NCBI GenBank assembly: GCA_049615605.1
Contig: JBMZFW010000004.1
Span: forward strand, 1-36,199
DNA: 36,199 nt
From: JAQWUY01 sp049615605
Lineage (GTDB): Bacteria > Pseudomonadota > Alphaproteobacteria > JAQWUY01
Direction: 5' to 3'
Shown piece after piece: positions 33,027 through 36,199 of this stretch (position 1 is its first letter; each line of letters begins with the position of its first letter). The position numbers were made by a program, and so were the translations under genes. The notes under the pieces were generated by a model. It made no database searches. It was not told the DNA's origin and was given only the letters and a program-made list of their open reading frames with translations.

Positions 33027-34271
33027 ATGACTAAATTTAATATATTTTCATTGATAAAGAATTCACTTTCTTATCATCAAAACTGGGAACAGCATTGGCG
33101 TTCACCAGAACCAAAGAAAGAATATGATGTTGTAATCGTTGGTGGCGGTGGTCACGGACTTGCAACTGCTTATTACCTGGCATCTGAATTTGGAATCACT
33201 AATGTTGCAGTAATTGAAAAAGGCTGGATTGGTGGCGGTAATACGGGGCGTAATACGACAATCGTTCGTTCAAACTATATGTGGGACGAATCTGCGGCAA
33301 TTTATGAACATGCTTTAAAATTATTTGAAGGCTTATCCCAAGAATTAAATTACAACATTATGTTTTCACAACGCGGGGTATTAAACCTTGCTCATAATGT
33401 TCACGACTTACAAGAAATGGGTCGTCGTGGTACAGCCATTAACTTAAATGGTATTGATACGGAATTTTTAACAGCGGAACAAGTTAAAGAAAAAGTTCCA
33501 TTAATTAATTTACACGGTCGTTATCCAGTATTGGGTGGTTTGTTCCAACCAAGGGCTGGTAATGCAAGACACGATGCGGTTGCGTGGGGTTATGCCCGCG
33601 GTGCTGATAAGCTGGGTGTTGATATTATACAAAACTGTGAAGTGCTTGGCTTTGACATTAAGAATGGTAAAGTTCAAGGTGTTAAGACAACAAAAGGTAA
33701 TATTAAAACGAAAAAAGTTGGTGTTGTTGCGGCGGGTCATTCATCGGTGATGGCTGATATGGCGGGCTTCCAATTACCACTTGAAACTGTGCCATTACAA
33801 GCATTGGTATCAGAACCAATTAAACCAGTCTTGGACACAGTTGTAATGTCAAATGCGGTTCACGTATATCTTTCACAATCTGATAAAGGTGAATTAGTTA
33901 TCGGTGCGGGTACGGATGAATTTGTATCGTATTCACAACGCGGTTCGTTTGATGTAATTGAACACATTATGCCACCGATTATTGAATTATTCCCGTTTAC
34001 TTCTCGTTTGCGTCAATTACGCCAATGGGGTGGTATGACCGATTGTACAATTGACCGTTCGCCAATTATTTCAAAAACACCAGTTGATGGAATTATGTTC
34101 AACTGTGGTTGGGGTACTGGTGGATTTAAGGCAACACCGGGTTCGGGGCATGTATTTGCCGCTTCACTTGCCAAAGGTGAAATGCACCCAATTGCCGCAC
34201 CATTTAGAATCGACCGCCACTATGACGGTTATTTAATTGACGAAGCTGCTGCTGCAGGCGTGGCACACTAA
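33027..34271 (+). CDS. soxB: Sarcosine oxidase beta subunit
   Basis: A 414-aa subunit of heterotetrameric sarcosine oxidase, which oxidatively demethylates sarcosine to glycine, giving a one-carbon unit to tetrahydrofolate and H2O2. It is a DAO-type flavoprotein: the FAD motif VVIVGGGGHGLATAYYLA is at about 35-52, and VIEKGWIGGGNTGRNTTIVRSNY is at about 62-84. The probable covalent-FMN histidine is His182, in GNARHDAVAWGYARGA. FNCGWGTGGFKATPGSG near the C-terminus is also characteristic. It is first in soxB-soxD-soxA, with 12 bases to soxD, and divergent from the GbdR-like gene. Length and motifs are normal. Confidence 0.96.
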   Translation: MTKFNIFSLIKNSLSYHQNWEQHWRSPEPKKEYDVVIVGGGGHGLATAYYLASEFGITNVAVIEKGWIGGGNTGRNTTIVRSNYMWDESAAIYEHALKLFEGLSQELNYNIMFSQRGVLNLAHNVHDLQEMGRRGTAINLNGIDTEFLTAEQVKEKVPLINLHGRYPVLGGLFQPRAGNARHDAVAWGYARGADKLGVDIIQNCEVLGFDIKNGKVQGVKTTKGNIKTKKVGVVAAGHSSVMADMAGFQLPLETVPLQALVSEPIKPVLDTVVMSNAVHVYLSQSDKGELVIGAGTDEFVSYSQRGSFDVIEHIMPPIIELFPFTSRLRQLRQWGGMTDCTIDRSPIISKTPVDGIMFNCGWGTGGFKATPGSGHVFAASLAKGEMHPIAAPFRIDRHYDGYLIDEAAAAGVAH

Positions 34272-34283
34272 GGGGGTAAAAAA

Positions 34284-34670
34284 ATGTTATATATAAGAGA
34301 CCCATATTTAAATGAAATGCGTGACCAAATGGAATACCATGTTCGCAGTGAAGCCCACAAAGCACGCCCAGTTAATCCAGCAAAAACATCGGATAAAGAT
34401 TGGGGTGATTATATCTTTTTCTTTGCAAATACCAAAGGTATTCACTTTGAACGCTGGGTAAACTTTACGGGGCACCGCAAGTGGTTTAATGTAATCAGAA
34501 ATACTGTTACTGATGAAATTATTGCCACATATCGTCCAGATGAAGATGTAGTTGAAGTTATCAAAAAACTAAAAATTGATACAAAAGACATTAAAGTGCC
34601 GGGCGTACTTAACAAGTTAAAAGCAAAAGGTAAAACTTCTGCTAAAAAAGCAAAATCTAAAAAAGCATAA
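34284..34670 (+). CDS. soxD: Sarcosine oxidase delta subunit, zinc-site cysteines absent
   Basis: A 128-aa SoxD, identified by EAHKARPVNPAKTSDKDWGDYIFF (split about 23-34 and 35-46), GIHFERWVNFTGHRKWFNVIR (about 52-72) and TVTDEIIATYRPDE, and by its place between soxB and soxA. Normal SoxD starts with a CPxCG zinc knuckle and has a third Cys in the GCRxWF segment. Here the N-terminus reads MLYIRDPYLNEMRDQ, with Asp6 and Leu9 at the two Cys positions, and GHRKWF has His64 at the third. His54 remains. The C-terminus has an extra Lys/Ala-rich tail (about 108-128). The gene is intact with a strong AAGGGGG, so it is probably functional without the usual zinc site. Confidence 0.92.
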   Translation: MLYIRDPYLNEMRDQMEYHVRSEAHKARPVNPAKTSDKDWGDYIFFFANTKGIHFERWVNFTGHRKWFNVIRNTVTDEIIATYRPDEDVVEVIKKLKIDTKDIKVPGVLNKLKAKGKTSAKKAKSKKA

Positions 34671-34682
34671 AGGTAAATTGCT

Positions 34683-36199
34683 ATGACACAGAAAAATCGT
34701 TTAAACAATGCTGGGCGAATTAATCGCAAAAAACCTGTAAACTTTAAATACGACGGTAAATCATACACTGGTTATGAAGGTGATACACTTGCATCAGCAC
34801 TTCTTGCCAATGATGTACATTTAGTTGGTCGTTCGTTTAAATATCACCGTCCGCGTGGTATTATGACCGCTAGCGTTGAAGAACCAAATGGTTTAGTACA
34901 GCTTGAAAAAGGTGAATACGGCGAACCAAACAGCCGTACAACACAAACGGAACTTTATGATGGCTTAACGGCAAAATCACAAAACTGTTTCCCATCTGTA
35001 AAATATGATATTGGTGGATTAAACCAATTAATTGCAAAATTTATTCCATCTGGTTTTTATTACAAAACATTTATGCCAAATATGAAAGCATGGATGTTCT
35101 TTGAAAAAATCATTCGTCGTGCGGCGGGTCTTGGTAAGTCAACGGAACTTCCTGATCCAGAACAATATGCAAGAAAAACTGTATACTGTGATGTGTTAAT
35201 CGCAGGGGGCGGTCCTGCTGGTTTAGTATCGGCACTTAATGCGGGTAAAACTGGTGCGCGTGTTATTCTTATGGACGAACAAAATGAAATGGGTGGTTGG
35301 GGTTTAACTAGCCCAAATATGGAAATTGATGGTAAAAAGGCATCAGTTTGGATTGCCGATATGTTATCGCAATTAAATAAACTTAAAAATGTAGAAGTGG
35401 TAAGTCGCGCTACGGTAATTGGTTATTTTGATTATAACTTTTTAACGGCGGTTGAACGAATTACTGACCATATATCAATTGACCAAAGGGACAAAGAAAT
35501 CCCAAGACAAAGATTTTGGCGTATTCGTGCGAAACAAGTTATCCTTGCCCAAGGTGCGCTTGAACGCCCAATGCTATTTGCCAACAATGACCGTCCAGGT
35601 GTAATGATGGCATCGGCAATTCGTACATATATGAATCGTTATGGTGTTATGCCGGGTAATAATATTGTATTTACAACAAACAATGACACTGCATATTTTA
35701 CAGCCATTGAAGCATCAAAAAATGGTGCCAATGTGACGATTGTTGATATTCGTAAAGACTTAAAATCTGATTTATTAAAACAGGCTGAAAACCAAGGCAT
35801 CAAAGTTTACACAAACAGTGCAATTGTTGATGTAAAAGGTTCCCACCGTGTTAGCGGGGTTGAGGTTATGGAGCTTGCCGATGATGGTAAAACTTGCGTT
35901 GGTTCAGTGACTAAAATTACAGCTGACCTTGTCGGTATGTCAAGCGGTTGGACACCGACTGTACACTTATTCAGTCAAGCCCGTGGTAAATTAAAATGGG
36001 ATGAAAAATTAACAATGTTCTTACCAGATACTTGCCAGCAAGATGTACAATGTGTTGGTGCGTGTAATGGTACAATGGATATGACAACAACCCTTAATGA
36101 ATCTGCATCTGCGGGTGTAAATGCGGGTAAGTTGTCGGGTAATAAATCTGTTTCTGCAACAAAGCATAAAGCACAATCACACAAAGAAGCCCCAATGCG
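34683..36199 (+). CDS. soxA: Sarcosine oxidase alpha subunit, N-terminal part (3' end outside window)
   Basis: About 505 codons of roughly 1,000 are visible, and the frame is open to the window edge. The N-terminus carries the ferredoxin-like/SoxA domain: YEGDTLASALLANDVHLVGRS-type sequence at about 30-50, then FKYHRPRGIMTASVEEPNG. An NAD(P)/FAD dinucleotide fold begins YCDVLIAGGGPAGLVSALNAG-type at about 168. AKQVILAQGALERPMLFANNDRPGVM near 285-310 matches the pyridine-nucleotide-disulfide reductase-like part, and VGACNGTMDMTTTLNE is near the end. The folate-binding C-terminal aminomethyltransferase domain lies outside. AAAGG precedes the ATG. soxG would be expected downstream. Confidence 0.95.
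   Translation, partial: MTQKNRLNNAGRINRKKPVNFKYDGKSYTGYEGDTLASALLANDVHLVGRSFKYHRPRGIMTASVEEPNGLVQLEKGEYGEPNSRTTQTELYDGLTAKSQNCFPSVKYDIGGLNQLIAKFIPSGFYYKTFMPNMKAWMFFEKIIRRAAGLGKSTELPDPEQYARKTVYCDVLIAGGGPAGLVSALNAGKTGARVILMDEQNEMGGWGLTSPNMEIDGKKASVWIADMLSQLNKLKNVEVVSRATVIGYFDYNFLTAVERITDHISIDQRDKEIPRQRFWRIRAKQVILAQGALERPMLFANNDRPGVMMASAIRTYMNRYGVMPGNNIVFTTNNDTAYFTAIEASKNGANVTIVDIRKDLKSDLLKQAENQGIKVYTNSAIVDVKGSHRVSGVEVMELADDGKTCVGSVTKITADLVGMSSGWTPTVHLFSQARGKLKWDEKLTMFLPDTCQQDVQCVGACNGTMDMTTTLNESASAGVNAGKLSGNKSVSATKHKAQSHKEAPM

Overview
The window is about 36 kb of AT-rich, gene-dense bacterial chromosome. Gene content and order point to an aerobic heterotrophic alphaproteobacterium, probably a streamlined marine type. 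The indicators are an aerobic-type CobN/CobO cobalamin pair, the sucC-sucD-sucA-sucB order, an xseB-ispA-dxs-tlyA cluster, a Trm112/DUF971/CnoX-like set, and a GbdR-like regulator divergent from soxBDA. No rRNA or other definitive marker is present, so order and species are not assigned. No tRNA, CRISPR array, insertion sequence or prophage gene was seen.

Layout. 1-2308: the 3' part of cobN followed by cobO. 2460-3272 (-): a YmdB-type metallophosphoesterase. 3514-9743: the TCA operon sucCDAB (succinyl-CoA synthetase plus E1 and E2 of 2-oxoglutarate dehydrogenase). 9744-11370: a winged-helix regulator, a YkuD L,D-transpeptidase and a LysE/ArgO exporter. 11539-16649: xseB-ispA-dxs-MATE-tlyA, with genes overlapping or nearly touching. 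16802-21092: an ABC importer (ATPase, Tat-exported binding protein, TTG-initiated permease) followed by an OsmC-like protein and an acyl-CoA-dehydrogenase-like flavoprotein. 21153-22568: a DegP/HtrA protease. 22574-24516 (-): prolyl-tRNA editing protein, thioredoxin-TPR protein, Trm112-like protein and DUF971. 24614-29785: family 25 glycosyltransferase, MarR regulator, CysQ-like phosphatase, a lipidated subtilase autotransporter and an AmgK-like sugar kinase. 29860-31269: L-serine ammonia-lyase. 31531-32496 (-): GlxA/AraC regulator. 33027 to the end: soxB, soxD and the 5' part of soxA.

How the parts fit. The right end reads as a glycine-betaine/sarcosine catabolic module: SoxBDA turns sarcosine into glycine and a one-carbon unit, glycine can become serine, and SdaA deaminates serine to pyruvate. 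The divergent AraC-type regulator is the likely controller. The left half is housekeeping: TCA cycle, isoprenoid precursors and cobalamin.

The most interesting non-textbook signals are: (1) an identical 16-bp palindrome, TGTCAATATATTGACA, upstream of both sucC and the marR gene 22 kb away; (2) a perfect 20-bp direct repeat at a 33-bp pitch just upstream of the ABC/OsmC/flavoprotein operon, whose substrate is unknown; (3) a SoxD that has lost all three cysteines expected for its zinc site; (4) a lipoprotein autotransporter subtilase with Glu where the catalytic Asp is expected; (5) three TGTCGC motifs in the very AT-rich 530-bp glxA/soxB divergent region; (6) two long nested hairpins sharing short sequence blocks directly after the cobO and sdaA stop codons.
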